From the NCBI GenBank assembly GCA_028687435.1, contig JAQUAF010000059.1:1-36682 (forward strand): a stretch of DNA of 36,682 nt, in the 5' to 3' direction. The notes beneath the pieces are model-generated. The model had not been told where the DNA came from and ran no database searches. It was given only the letters and a program-made list of their open reading frames with translations. A program made the position numbers and the translations under genes. Each line of letters opens with the position of its first letter. Positions within the stretch are counted from its first letter, which is position 1. Positions 16,120 through 26,200 of the stretch are shown here, piece by piece. This DNA is from Verrucomicrobiia bacterium (GTDB taxonomy: Bacteria > Verrucomicrobiota > Verrucomicrobiia > JABWAM01).

Positions 16120-17241
16120 ATGCGGGGCATCATGATTTCCGCTTTTGCACCCGGACGGCTTGAATTGATTGGCAATCATACTGATTACAACGATGGATAT
16201 GTGATGGCGATTGCCGTGAACCTGGGGGTGACGATTCAGGGGCAGGCTCGCGAGGACAACACGGTGGTTTTGCGCAGCCAGCCTTTTGGGGAGGACACCT
16301 TTTCGTTGGATGAATTGAAAAAGAGCGGGGACAAGCCATGGTCGAATTATTTTCGGGGCGTTCTGGAGCAGTTGCAGAAGGCGGGCGCTCCGCTGAAAGG
16401 GTTTGAGGCGGAGATCAGCAGCACGCTGCCATCGGGGGCCGGGATGAGTTCGAGCGCGGCCCTGGAGGTGGCCACCCTGTTGCTGGCGCAGAAGATTTTC
16501 GATTTTGAGTTTGGCGACATCCATGATCCGGCGCTCCGGGTTTCGCTGGCGGCCATGTGCCGGGCTGCGGAGAACGATTTTGTGGGTGTGAAGTGCGGCA
16601 TTCTCGACCAGGTTTCCTCGATGATGGGCAGGAAGGATCACGCGGTTTTCATCGATTGCCGGACACTGGAGGTGCAACAGATTCCCCTGAGCGGTGAAGT
16701 TTGTTTTGTGGTCTGCCACACGGGCGCCAAGCACATGCTGCTTTCCTCCAAGTACAATCAGCGCCACAGCGAATGCATGGAGGCGGTGAAGATGCTGAAC
16801 ATGAACAAGATCGAGGTCCAGGCTTTGCGCGATGTCGATGTGGAGACGGTCAAGCGTAACGCCGGTATTTTCATGGAACGCGTGTTCCGGCGCGCCATGC
16901 ATGTGGTGACGGAAAACGGGCGTGTGCTGGCGGCGAGGGATGCGCTGGCCAATGGGGACATCCTGGCCCTGGGAAAATTGATGTACGAATCACATGAGAG
17001 TTCGCGTGACGCCTTTGAAAACAGCACCGAATATCTGGATCAATTGGTGGAAATCGCCCGGGGTCTGCCCGGTTGCCTGGGCGCCCGCCTGACAGGAGGC
17101 GGGTTCGGCGGCGCCACCATCAACCTGGTTTATCGCGATGCCGCGGACCAGTTCATGACTGACTTGATGCGCATTTACCGCGAGAAAAGCGGGAAGGAAC
17201 CCCAGGCATGGAAGTTGGAAGCGTCCGACGGGGCGGAGTGA
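16120..17241 (+). CDS. galK: Galactokinase-like GHMP kinase
   Basis: 373 aa. It phosphorylates galactose (or a related sugar) at C1 using ATP in the Leloir pathway, in the cytoplasm. GHMP motifs are present: motif 1 PGRLELIGNHTDYN (residues 11-24), the ATP-binding LPSGAGMSSSAA (103-114), CGILDQ with catalytic Asp163, and motif 3 LTGGGFGG (324-331). In the usual signature GR-V-N-LIG-E-HTDY the Asn and Glu are exchanged: Glu15 and Asn19 here. The Glu normally contacts the sugar 6-hydroxyl, so specificity might differ. An ATG at 16132 is an alternative start, with GGGG just upstream. The gene stands alone, with no galT or galE nearby; the palindrome upstream may regulate it. Confidence 0.85.
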   Translation: MRGIMISAFAPGRLELIGNHTDYNDGYVMAIAVNLGVTIQGQAREDNTVVLRSQPFGEDTFSLDELKKSGDKPWSNYFRGVLEQLQKAGAPLKGFEAEISSTLPSGAGMSSSAALEVATLLLAQKIFDFEFGDIHDPALRVSLAAMCRAAENDFVGVKCGILDQVSSMMGRKDHAVFIDCRTLEVQQIPLSGEVCFVVCHTGAKHMLLSSKYNQRHSECMEAVKMLNMNKIEVQALRDVDVETVKRNAGIFMERVFRRAMHVVTENGRVLAARDALANGDILALGKLMYESHESSRDAFENSTEYLDQLVEIARGLPGCLGARLTGGGFGGATINLVYRDAADQFMTDLMRIYREKSGKEPQAWKLEASDGAE

Positions 17242-17253
17242 CCACTTGGGTTG

Positions 17254-17371
17254 TTTAGGCTGTAGACTGTCAGACTATTAGGCAAGTTTCACGACAACAA
17301 ATTGTTGTTCACGGAGAAGCTTCTTGTCGTTTCCCTTATGACGTTGAGGCTCTTCATCCCTGCAGCCTAAA
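17254..17371. repeat. Inverted repeat in the galK-radC convergent gap
   Basis: TTTAGGCTG (17254-17262) and CAGCCTAAA (17363-17371) face each other across about 100 nt. The segment GTAGACTGTCAGACTATTAG (17262-17281) inside has a related inverted copy near 31373-31403 and another near 36431, so it appears to be part of a dispersed family. The gap (17242-17382) lies between converging genes and contains no gene. Confidence 0.4.
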
Positions 17372-17382
17372 AATCCAAGCAG

Positions 17383-18108
17383 TTACTCCCACTCGGCGCC
17401 GGAGCCAAAATGGATGATGCCGGTGGATTTGAGGCTGATGTAGCCGGAGGGATTTTGGTGGGAGGGGCGGCCGATGATCAGGTGGTCCACGAGGGGGATG
17501 CCGAGGACCTGGCCAGCCCGAAGCATCTGGCGGGTGGTGCGGATGTCGTCCGCGCTGGGGGTGGGATCGCCGCTGGGGTGGTTATGGACGATCATGAGAT
17601 GGGCGGCGGCGGCGGCAATGGCATCGCGGTAGGCTTCGCGCGCGTGAATGAGGGTTTGGTTGACCAGTCCGGCGCTGATGGGATAGGCGCGGATCAGGTG
17701 GAGTTTGGCGTCCAAGGCAAGGCCGTGGAGGATCTCGACGCTCAGGGAGGCGAGTTTGGGGTTCATGAGTTCGAAAACCCGGTCCGGGTGGTTGAGGGGG
17801 CATCGGTCGATGGTGGGGCGATGAATGCGTTCCTGCAGGGCGAAAGCGGCTTTGAGCACGGTGGCCTTGACCCGGCCCACACCGTTGAATTTTGCGATTT
17901 CGGCCACGGTCTGGCGTGAGAGCTGTTCCATTCCGCCGCAGTTTGTCAGGAGTTCGTGCGCCACGGCCAGCGCGGAGTGGCGGCGGTTGCCCGTGCGCAG
18001 CAGCACGGCCAGCAGTTCCGTGTCGGTGAGGCTTTCGGCGCCCAACCGTTCCAGCCTTTCGCGGGGGCGGTCATGGGCGGGGAGTTCCCGGATCATGGAG
18101 GTGGTCAT
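17383..18108 (-). CDS. radC: RadC-family JAB/MPN-domain protein (UPF0758)
   Basis: 241 aa from the ATG at 18108 (MTTSMIRELPAHDRPRERL); longer frames start at 18132 and 18237, but the family begins a few residues before the DRPRERL motif. The N-terminal half contains GAESLTDTELLAVLLRTG and a helix-hairpin-helix-like FNGVGRVKA. The C-terminal half is a JAB/JAMM domain with the metal motif HNHPSGDPTPSADD (His175, His177, Asp188). The family was once linked to DNA repair, but its true role is unproven; some relatives occur on mobile elements. Here the neighbourhood is chromosomal. It is transcribed with the amidase and miaA on the minus strand, after a 160-bp gap. Confidence 0.9.
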   Translation of the reverse strand: MTTSMIRELPAHDRPRERLERLGAESLTDTELLAVLLRTGNRRHSALAVAHELLTNCGGMEQLSRQTVAEIAKFNGVGRVKATVLKAAFALQERIHRPTIDRCPLNHPDRVFELMNPKLASLSVEILHGLALDAKLHLIRAYPISAGLVNQTLIHAREAYRDAIAAAAAHLMIVHNHPSGDPTPSADDIRTTRQMLRAGQVLGIPLVDHLIIGRPSHQNPSGYISLKSTGIIHFGSGAEWE

Positions 18109-18270
18109 GCTTTCCCATGGGATGAATGACATGGGGCGACAAGCTCTTTTGCGGATTTCCGCAAAAAAAGGCCGAAGGTTAATAGACTGAAGATTGAAGG
18201 CATGAAATGCCTCAACGGCATTAATCAATTCAGACAAAGATACCTTTTCAGCCCATCAACCTGAATACAG

Positions 18271-18912
18271 TCAGCGCGGGGCGGGCTGGCTGACGAGTTT
18301 GAGATGGGGAGGGGGAATTGTCGTGCCCCGGATTTTCTGGATGATGTTCATTTGGAATGAGAAAGTGGTCCAGGGGAACAGTTTGCCGGGGCAATCGCTG
18401 TCTTCGCCGTAGAACTGGCCGTGGCCGTGGATGTTTTCGTCGGGGATCTGGAAGAATGCCTGCAGTTCGCAGACCAGGCGGGCCAGGGTGGCGATTTGAC
18501 GGGCGGTGGGGACTTTCCGGTTGAAATTGCCCACCAAGCAGATGCCGATTCCGTATTCGTTGAGGTATTCCTGATGACTGTGCCCTCCCTGCAACTGGAA
18601 TTTCCAGCGGCGGCCTTCCACAATGACGCCGTCGCCCAGGCGCATGGTTCCATTGCCGATCAAAAAATGGTAGGCCATGCCGTTTTCCATGCCTTTGCGC
18701 AGGTGGTCTTCCTGGATGACGGTTTCGTTGCCAGCCGAAGAGCCGGTATGATGGACGGAGATGTAGCGCCAATTGCGCATTTTGACGGGGGTCGGCGCGG
18801 GCGCGGGTTCCTTGTAAACGGGCGGGGGCGGGCGGGGGCTGGCATGGCCGGCCGGAATCCAGCAACTCTGGCTGGAGAGCAAGACAAGGATGATGAAAAG
18901 ATGTTTTTTCAT
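18271..18912 (-). CDS. Secreted N-acetylmuramoyl-L-alanine amidase domain protein (Amidase_2/PGRP)
   Basis: 213 aa. The N-terminus is a signal peptide (KKHLFIILVLLSSQSC); the Cys17 context could act as an imperfect lipobox. A Pro-rich spacer (about 25-43) leads to an Amidase_2/PGRP domain. Zinc ligand candidates are His54 in ISVHHTGSSAG, His164 in HGHGQF and Cys174 in DCPGK; the conserved YHFLIGNG segment is at 81-88. Such enzymes cleave the MurNAc-L-Ala bond of peptidoglycan or recognise muropeptides in the periplasm. Its ATG overlaps the miaA stop (ATGA), so the two are cotranscribed and probably translationally coupled. Whether it is anchored or free in the periplasm is uncertain. Confidence 0.85.
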   Translation of the reverse strand: MKKHLFIILVLLSSQSCWIPAGHASPRPPPPVYKEPAPAPTPVKMRNWRYISVHHTGSSAGNETVIQEDHLRKGMENGMAYHFLIGNGTMRLGDGVIVEGRRWKFQLQGGHSHQEYLNEYGIGICLVGNFNRKVPTARQIATLARLVCELQAFFQIPDENIHGHGQFYGEDSDCPGKLFPWTTFSFQMNIIQKIRGTTIPPPHLKLVSQPAPR

Positions 18913-19835
18913 TGGGCGAGCATGTCCCGGATCCGCCGGGCGACACTTGCTACACTTTCATCCGGGGTGATCGCAAGCCATTTTAATCCGGGTTCGCGCC
19001 GGAACCATGTCCATTGCCGTTTTGCGAAATGGCGGGTGCGCTGCTTGATTCGTTCCGCGGCCGTGTCGAGGGGGTATTCGCCGCGGAGGTGGGCGATGAT
19101 TTCAGCGTAGCCGATGGCCTGGCCGGCGGTGGAATCGGCAACGAGACCCTTGGTCAGCAGGGTGCGGACTTCATCCACCAGGCCGTTTTTCAGCATCAGG
19201 TCCACCCGCCGGTTGCAGCGGTCGTAGATTTCGGGGCGCGAACGTTCCAGGCCGATGATTTGAAAGGGGCCGATGTCCGGAGGCGGGGGTTGGGATGCGG
19301 CCCATTGGGTTTGCATGGCGGAGATGGGCTGGCCGGTTACCTGATGGCATTCCAGGGCGCGGATCATGCGGCGGCGGTCGTTGGCCGAGATTCGCGCTGC
19401 TGCTGCGGGATCGGCTTGGACGAGTTTTTGGCGCAGGACGGTGGTTTCGATCTGTTCCAGTTGGGAGCGCACCTTTTCGTCGCGTCCGGCGCCGTCGAAC
19501 AATCCGCGGGTGACGGCGCGCACGTAGAGGCCGCTGCCGCCGGCGACCAGGGGTTGCCGGTTGCGGCTTCGGATGGCGGCGATGGCTTCGATGGCGAGCC
19601 GGCGGAATCGGGCGGCGTCCCAGGATTCCGTGACATCGAGGATGTCCAGCAGGTGATGGGGAACGCCCCGCCTTTCCTCGGGGGGAAGCTTCGCCGTGCC
19701 GATATCCATGCCGCGATAGACCTGCGCCGAGTCGGCGGAGACGATTTCCCCATCCAGTTGCAGGGCCAGTTCCACGGCCGCCCCGCTTTTGCCGGCGGCA
19801 GTGGGACCGGTCAGAAAAATCACGGGTTTATCCAT
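18909..19835 (-). CDS. miaA: tRNA dimethylallyltransferase
   Basis: 308 aa, standard length. It transfers the dimethylallyl group to N6 of A37 in tRNAs that read UNN codons. The P-loop GPTAAGKS (residues 10-17) is followed by the DSAQVYRGMDIGTAK motif with the catalytic Asp, GVPHHLLDI, LVAGGSGLYVRA and the C-terminal TRHFAKRQWTWFRR motif. It is the first gene of a minus-strand unit with the amidase (4-bp overlap). The 175-bp gap to the divergent nadK (20011) must hold promoters for both directions. Confidence 0.95.
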   Translation of the reverse strand: MDKPVIFLTGPTAAGKSGAAVELALQLDGEIVSADSAQVYRGMDIGTAKLPPEERRGVPHHLLDILDVTESWDAARFRRLAIEAIAAIRSRNRQPLVAGGSGLYVRAVTRGLFDGAGRDEKVRSQLEQIETTVLRQKLVQADPAAAARISANDRRRMIRALECHQVTGQPISAMQTQWAASQPPPPDIGPFQIIGLERSRPEIYDRCNRRVDLMLKNGLVDEVRTLLTKGLVADSTAGQAIGYAEIIAHLRGEYPLDTAAERIKQRTRHFAKRQWTWFRREPGLKWLAITPDESVASVARRIRDMLAQ

Positions 19836-20010
19836 GGAAGAGGTCTGCGCAGGCTGCGCCGCGAATAAAGGTTGTCAGGCTGAAGACCGAAGGTAGGAAA
19901 GCGCCCTGGCGGCATCAAGAAAATAGCAGGAGTTTTTGGCTTCACTTTTGGATGGAGATGAGGGACGATGAAAGGACGCCTTGATTCTGCGGTGAAGTGT
20001 CCCGGAGACC

Positions 20011-20916
20011 GTGGTGGAAAGGGGCGAAACCTTTATTGATCTTCATGTGAAACCGGTTGGAATCATTGCGAATCTGGAAAAGCCCCACGCTTTGGGACTG
20101 GCCCGGGAATTGGTTGGGCGGCTGCGGAAGATGCGGCAGAGGGTTTTTCTGGAGCGGCCGCTGGCGGAGGTTTTGCCGGGCGCCGAAGGGGGGGAGGTTG
20201 TCGATATGGCCAGACGCTGCCGGTTGTTGGTTGTTTTCGGGGGTGATGGAACGATTTTGAGGGTGGCCCGGGAGATGTATCCCCACGAAACACCCCTTTT
20301 GGCGGTGAACCTGGGAAAACTGGGATTTTTGGCGGCGGTGCGTCCCGCCCAATTGGGGGAAGTTCTTGCCGTGGCGGTGAAGGGGCGGTTCCGGATCACG
20401 TTTCATTCCACTCTTGAAGTGGACGTGTTGAATCGCCGCCAGCGCCAGCGGGGGCTGGTGGCGTTGAATGACGCGGTGGTTTCGCGCGGGCCGATATCCC
20501 GTCTGACCGAGCTGGAACTGCATGTGGACGGGCAATTTCTCAATTCGTATGCCTGCGACGGGATGATCATTTCCACGCCGACCGGATCGACCGCCTATTC
20601 GCTTTCAGCCGGCGGACCGATCGTGGTGCCCGAGGCGGGGGTGCATGCCATCACCCCGATCTGTCCGCATACCCTGAGCAACCGGTCTGTCATCGTGGGA
20701 GACCGTTCGGTGATTGAAATCCGGATTTCCAACCGCCCGGGGGAGTTGTTTCTGAGCCTGGACGGACAGAGGATGATCCAGCTCAACCCTGCGGATCGCA
20801 TCCTGGCGCGCCGGGGGGATTACCGGGTGCGGATGGTCAGTCTGCCGGAAGGCGGCTTTTTCGAGCTTCTCCGGCAGAAGCTGCGCTGGCAGGGGCGGAC
20901 GTTTCACGCCCGATAA
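20011..20916 (+). CDS. nadK: NAD kinase
   Basis: 301 aa from GTG 20011; a second GTG at 20014 is better spaced from GGAG at 20004-20007. It phosphorylates NAD to NADP. Motifs are FGGDGT (residues 76-81), LGKLGFLA, the ALNDAVV segment with the conserved Asn-Asp, and TPTGSTAYSLSAGGPIV, which together form the diacylglycerol-kinase-like active site. Length is normal. It starts a + strand run of housekeeping genes; the next gene begins 113 bp downstream. Confidence 0.93.
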   Translation: MVERGETFIDLHVKPVGIIANLEKPHALGLARELVGRLRKMRQRVFLERPLAEVLPGAEGGEVVDMARRCRLLVVFGGDGTILRVAREMYPHETPLLAVNLGKLGFLAAVRPAQLGEVLAVAVKGRFRITFHSTLEVDVLNRRQRQRGLVALNDAVVSRGPISRLTELELHVDGQFLNSYACDGMIISTPTGSTAYSLSAGGPIVVPEAGVHAITPICPHTLSNRSVIVGDRSVIEIRISNRPGELFLSLDGQRMIQLNPADRILARRGDYRVRMVSLPEGGFFELLRQKLRWQGRTFHAR

Positions 20917-21029
20917 GGCTGGCCATGGAAATGATGAAAAACTTTCAAAAATTGATCTAAAATGAAACGAAGATGTTGCATTTGTGAGACTGGTTTGCTT
21001 GATTTCCAAAGCTTTCGAAATTTGTCGGC

Positions 21030-21500
21030 ATGAAAGTCTCTGAATTAATTCGCAAGGAATTTGTGAAATTGGATTTGCGCGCGCGATCCAAAGAGGAGGC
21101 CATTCAACAGGTCGCCCAACTGGCCAAACAGCATCCTTACATGGGGGATTTCCCGACCTTTTGCCGGGCCATGTATGAGCGTGAGGCCAACGGCAGCACA
21201 TCGATTGGAAACGGGGTGGCCATTCCCCACGCCAGGACGGATCAGGTGAAGGACATGATGTTGGTGGTGGGACGCCTGGTGGAGGGGGTCAAGTTTGAGG
21301 AGACCGATGTCGAGCCGGTGCGTCTCGTTTTTCTGGTGGGCACCCCCAAACGCATGGTGACCGATTATTTGCGCCTGGTGGGCGCCCTTGCGCGTTACCT
21401 GAGCGATGAGACCCTGCGCAAGCAGTTGCTGGAGGTTTCCAGTCCGGAAATCCTGGTGAAAATGTTTGAGGAATGCGAGAGCCGGCACCATTTTGGCTGA
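21030..21500 (+). CDS. PTS EIIA domain protein (fructose/nitrogen type, PTS_EIIA_2)
   Basis: 156 aa single EIIA domain. The phosphorylated histidine is His67 in IGNGVAIPHARTD; flanking elements are EREANGSTSIG and LRLVGALARYLSD. In sugar PTSs this domain passes phosphate from HPr to EIIB; in the PtsN (EIIA-Ntr) branch it works only as a regulator. No EI, HPr, EIIB or EIIC gene is in the window, which favours a regulatory role, perhaps sensing carbon or nitrogen state. The gene sits between nadK and pyrG on the same strand. An A+T-rich stretch at 20935-21000 may hold its promoter. Confidence 0.85.
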   Translation: MKVSELIRKEFVKLDLRARSKEEAIQQVAQLAKQHPYMGDFPTFCRAMYEREANGSTSIGNGVAIPHARTDQVKDMMLVVGRLVEGVKFEETDVEPVRLVFLVGTPKRMVTDYLRLVGALARYLSDETLRKQLLEVSSPEILVKMFEECESRHHFG

Positions 21501-21584
21501 GTTGGCTTCCTTTTCCCCTCCGGGCATAATATTTTTCCTGGCGGGGCTTGCCAAGCCTTGGTTGTCACGCTAAATGGGGTATCC

Positions 21585-23180
21585 GTGAAATACATCTTCA
21601 TCACGGGCGGGGTCATCTCGTCTCTTGGCAAAGGGCTTACGGCGGCGGCGCTGGGCACGCTATTGGAACACCGGGGGCTCAAGCTCGTTCTCCAAAAGTT
21701 TGATCCTTATCTGAACGTCGATCCCGGGACCATGAATCCCTACCAGCATGGGGAGGTTTATGTGCTGGACGATGGCGCGGAAACGGACCTGGATCTTGGG
21801 CATTACGAACGTTTCACCCACTGCCGGTTGACGCGGAAGAACAACCTGACCTCGGGGCAGATTTACGAGAACATCATCGCCCAGGAGCGGCGGGGGGATT
21901 ATCTGGGCAAGACGGTGCAGGTGGTGCCGCATGTGACCGATGAGATCAAGAAACGCATCCGTTCCGTGGCGTCCGACCAGGCCGCGGATATCATCATCAC
22001 CGAGATTGGCGGCACGACCGGCGACATTGAGGGGTTGCCCTTTCTGGAGGCGATCCGCCAGTTTGCGCTCGAGGCGGGGCACGAGAACGTTTTTTTCATG
22101 CATGTGACGCTGGTGCCCTACATTGGCGTGGCGGGCGAGTTGAAGACGAAGCCAACCCAGCAAAGCGTGGCCAAGCTGCGCGAGATCGGCATCATGCCCA
22201 ACGCGTTGATCTGCCGTTGCGAGAAGCCGCTGACCCGCGAGGCGCGGCAGAAGATGTCCCTTTTCTGCAATGTGCCGGCCGATGCGGTGATCGAGGAGCG
22301 GGATGTGGAGCATTCCATCTACGAGGTGCCGCTGATGCTGCAAAAGGAGAGCCTCGACGAACTGGTGTGCCGGCATTTGCGTTTGCATCGTCCTCCGCCC
22401 CGGATGGCGGCGTGGCGGGCGTTTGTCCGCCGGGTCATCCAGCCGAAACATCGCAGAAAGGTGGCGGTGGTGGGCAAGTATCTGGAGTTGAAGGACGCCT
22501 ACAAGAGCATTTACGAGTCGCTCACCCATGCGGGGGCTTTCCACGATTGCGGCATCGACATCATGAACATCGATGCGGAGGAACTCGAAAAGGGCGATCC
22601 GGGCGCTCTTTTGCGCGGGGCGGACGGCATTCTGGTGCCCGGGGGATTCGGTCATCGGGGGGTGGAGGGCAAGATCATTGCCGCGGGATATGCGCGAAGG
22701 AAGAAGGTTCCCTACCTGGGCTTGTGCCTGGGCATGCAGGTGGCCGCGGTGGAGTTTGCGCGGAGCGAGGGGGATCTGGCCAACGCCAACAGCGCCGAAT
22801 TTGACGAAAAGACGCCGCATCCGGTGATTGCCCTGCTCGACGAGCAGAAGAACGTGCAGAACAAGGGGGCGTCCATGCGTTTGGGCGCGTGGCCGTGCAT
22901 GTTGATCAAGGGCACCAAGGCCGCCCGCGCCTACCGCCAGACCATCATCAGCGAGCGGCACCGGCACCGGTTCGAGTTCAACAATGCCTACCGGACGCGG
23001 CTGGAACAGAAGGGGCTGGTTTTCTCGGGGGTTTCGCCGCGGAGCAACCTGGTGGAAATCATCGAGTTGAAGGATCACCCGTGGTTTGTCGCCTGCCAGT
23101 TTCATCCGGAGTTTCAATCGAAGCCGAACTATCCTCATCCGCTTTTCAAGGGATTTGTCGGGGCTTTGCTGGGCAAGTGA
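21585..23180 (+). CDS. pyrG: CTP synthase
   Basis: 531 aa from the GTG at 21585, 6 nt after GGGG; the in-frame TTG at 21558 is less likely. It makes CTP from UTP with glutamine and ATP. The N-terminal synthetase domain has [15 protein letters not shown] at the start, [14 protein letters not shown] and [10 protein letters not shown]. The C-terminal glutaminase domain has [21 protein letters not shown] with nucleophile Cys381, and [10 protein letters not shown] with its His and Glu. All active-site elements look intact. dnaE starts 34 bp downstream, so the two are probably cotranscribed. Confidence 0.96.
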   Translation: MKYIFITGGVISSLGKGLTAAALGTLLEHRGLKLVLQKFDPYLNVDPGTMNPYQHGEVYVLDDGAETDLDLGHYERFTHCRLTRKNNLTSGQIYENIIAQERRGDYLGKTVQVVPHVTDEIKKRIRSVASDQAADIIITEIGGTTGDIEGLPFLEAIRQFALEAGHENVFFMHVTLVPYIGVAGELKTKPTQQSVAKLREIGIMPNALICRCEKPLTREARQKMSLFCNVPADAVIEERDVEHSIYEVPLMLQKESLDELVCRHLRLHRPPPRMAAWRAFVRRVIQPKHRRKVAVVGKYLELKDAYKSIYESLTHAGAFHDCGIDIMNIDAEELEKGDPGALLRGADGILVPGGFGHRGVEGKIIAAGYARRKKVPYLGLCLGMQVAAVEFARSEGDLANANSAEFDEKTPHPVIALLDEQKNVQNKGASMRLGAWPCMLIKGTKAARAYRQTIISERHRHRFEFNNAYRTRLEQKGLVFSGVSPRSNLVEIIELKDHPWFVACQFHPEFQSKPNYPHPLFKGFVGALLGK

Positions 23181-23214
23181 TGAACGGTGTTTTGTTTCAA
23201 CCGGAGGCGATGGG

Positions 23215-26200
23215 GTGAAAAACTTCTCATCCTTTGTCCATCTGCACCAGCATACCGAGTATTCGCTGCTCGACGCGGCGGTGCGCATCAGCGATCTGGT
23301 CGGGAAAGCCAAGGCCTGCGGCGCTCCGGCGGTGGCGATGACGGACCATGGCAATCTTTTTGGGGCCATTGAATTTTACCAGGCGGCCGAGGCCAACGGG
23401 CTGAAGCCCATTATCGGCTGCGAGATGTACATGGCGCCCGGCAGCCGGCTTGACAAGGACGCCGCCAGCGCGCGGGATGCGGCTTATCATTTTGTGTTGC
23501 TGGCGATGGATGAGCAGGGATACCGCAATCTCCTGCAACTGGTGACCGAGGGGCACTTGAATGGTTTTTATTACAAGCCCCGCATTGACCGGGAGATTCT
23601 GGCGAAGCACCACCAGGGGTTGATCGCCACGTCGGCCTGTCTCAAAGGGGAGGCGGCGATGCGCATTGTGGAGGGGCAACCGCAAAAGGCGGAGGAATTC
23701 ATCGGATTTTGCAAGGATCTTTTTGGCGACCGGTTTTATCTCGAGGTGCAGAATCATGGCATCGAGGAGCAGCAATTGGTCAACCGGGCGTTTGGGGAGT
23801 TGTCCCGCCGGTTTGGTGTGCCGCTGGTGGCGACCAACGATGTGCATTACCTGGAGAAGGAGCATGCCCCGGCCCACGATGCGTTGATTTGCATCGGCAC
23901 GGCATCCCTGCTTTCGGACGAGAAACGCAAGCGCTATCCCTCCCAGGAATTCTACTACAAAAACGCGCAGGAAATGGTGGCGGCGCTGGGGGAGTTCCCG
24001 GAGGCGTTGAAAAACACCCTGGCTATTGCCGAGCGTTGCAATCTTCTGATTGATTTCAAGACCAACCGTTATCCCGCCGCCGAGCCTCCGTCCGGCAAGA
24101 CAAGGGGCGAATATTTCCGCCAGTTGGTGGAGGAAGGGGTGAAGAGGCGGTATGGATTCGATCCCCACATTCCGAATCCGGCGCCCGAACAGAAGGCGGT
24201 GGTGGACCGGCTTCACCATGAGTTTCAGGTGATCGAGAAACAGAAATTCATCAGCTATTTCCTGATCGTATGGGACTTCATCCATCACGCCCGCGAAAAG
24301 GGGGTGCCGGTGGGGCCTGGACGCGGTTCCGCGGCGGGCAGTCTCATCGCGTACGCCTTGGGCATCACCAATCTCGATCCGTTGCGTTACGCCCTTTTGT
24401 TTGAGCGGTTTCTCAATCCCGAGCGCGTCAGCCCGCCGGATATTGACATCGATTTTTGCTACAACCGGCGCGAGGAGGTCATCCGGTACGTGAGGCAGAA
24501 GTATGGGGCGAGCAATGTGGCCCAGATCGCCACCTTTGGCACCATGGGCGCCAAGGCGGTGGTTCGCGACGTGGGGCGGGTGATGGGGCTTCCCTATGGC
24601 GACGTGGACAAGCTGGCGAAGATGATCCCGAACGAGTTGAAGATGACGCTCGACAAGGCGCTGGGCGCAAATCCCGAATTGAAGCAGGCGGTTTCCAGCA
24701 ATCCGGTGTTTGGGGAACTGTTTGCCACGGCGAGGACGCTGGAGGGGTTGGCCCGGCAGACCTCGGTTCACGCGGCCGGGGTGGTGATTTGCGGGGAGCC
24801 GCTGGTGCATTTTGTGCCGCTTTCGCGGGACAAAAGCGAGGCGGTGGTGACCCAGTATCCCATGGATGCCCTGGGCAAGCTGAACCTGCTCAAGATGGAC
24901 TTTCTGGGATTGAAAACCCTCACGGTCATCCAGAATGCCCTGAATCAGATCGAGCAGCGGCAGGGGACTCAATTGAAACCCGATGATTTTCCGCTGGACG
25001 ATCCCAAGACCTTTGATTTGTTGAATCGCGCCGAGACCACGGCGGTGTTCCAATTGGAAAGTCCCGGCATGCGCGATCTGGCGCGGCGGTTTGGCATCAC
25101 GCGCATCGAGGACATTTTCGCGTTGATCGCCCTTTTCCGACCGGGTCCCATGGACCTGATCCCCGATTTCATCAAGCGCAAGAACGGGCAGGTTCCCATC
25201 GAGTACGATCATCCCCTGCTGGAGCCGATCTGCAAGGAAACCTACGGCATGATGATTTACCAGGAGCAGGTGATGCAGGCGACCACGGCGCTGGCGGGAT
25301 TTTCACTGGGGCAGGCCGATTTGCTGCGCCGGGCCATGGGCAAGAAAAAGGTGGAGGAAATGGCGGCCCAGCGGGTCAAGTTTGTGGAGGGGTGCCACAA
25401 GACGAACAAAATTCCCGCCTCCCAGGCCCAGAAGATTTTTGATTTGCTGGAGAAATTCGCCGGTTACGGTTTCAACAAGTCCCATTCCGCCGCCTACGGG
25501 TTCATCACCTACCAGACGGCCTATCTGAAGGCCAATTACACGGTGGAATACATGGCGGCGGCCCTGTCGAATGAGTTGAACGACCGGGACAAGGCCCGGG
25601 AATACATCGCGGAGTGCCATAACCTGGGCATCGAGGTGCTGCCGCCGGATGTCAACGAATCCGGCGCCCTGTTTACCGTGGTGGGCGACAAGCAGATCCG
25701 TTTTGGATTGGCGGCGGTGAAGAATGTGGGTGAGGCGGCGGTGGAGGCCGTGCTGGCCGAGCGCAAGAAGAACGGGCAGTTCAAAACCCTTTTTGATTTT
25801 TGCGAACGCGTGGAGGGACGCCATTGCAACAAGCGCATCCTGGAAAGCCTGATCAAGAGCGGGGCGTTTGATTTCAGCCGGCAGCCGCGCAAACTCCTGT
25901 TTGAATCGCTGGAGGGCGCGTTGTCGCGCGGCGCCAGTCTCCAGATCGACCGCGCGCGAGGGCAGGGGGCGTTGTTTGCCATGGAGGAACCGGCGGTGGA
26001 GGCGAAGGAGGTGAAGGCGGAGTCGGGGGCCGCGGCGGCAAATGAGTGGCACCAGAATGAATTGCTGGCTTTCGAGAAGGAATTGCTGGGATTCTACGTT
26101 TCCGGACATCCCCTGAGCCATTACGCGCCAACCCTGTCATTGTTCGAGTTGAAGCCCACCACCCAGCTTCGCGAAGTGGAGGACAGAACCGACGTTCGTT

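Noticed and set aside
21660..23369. Long minus-strand frame (569 aa) opposite pyrG
   Set aside because: Antisense to an intact CTP synthase, His/Arg/Pro-rich and without motifs.
23227..25212. Long minus-strand frame (661 aa) opposite dnaE
   Set aside because: It lies antisense to a clear dnaE and shows no domain; such shadows are common in this G+C range.
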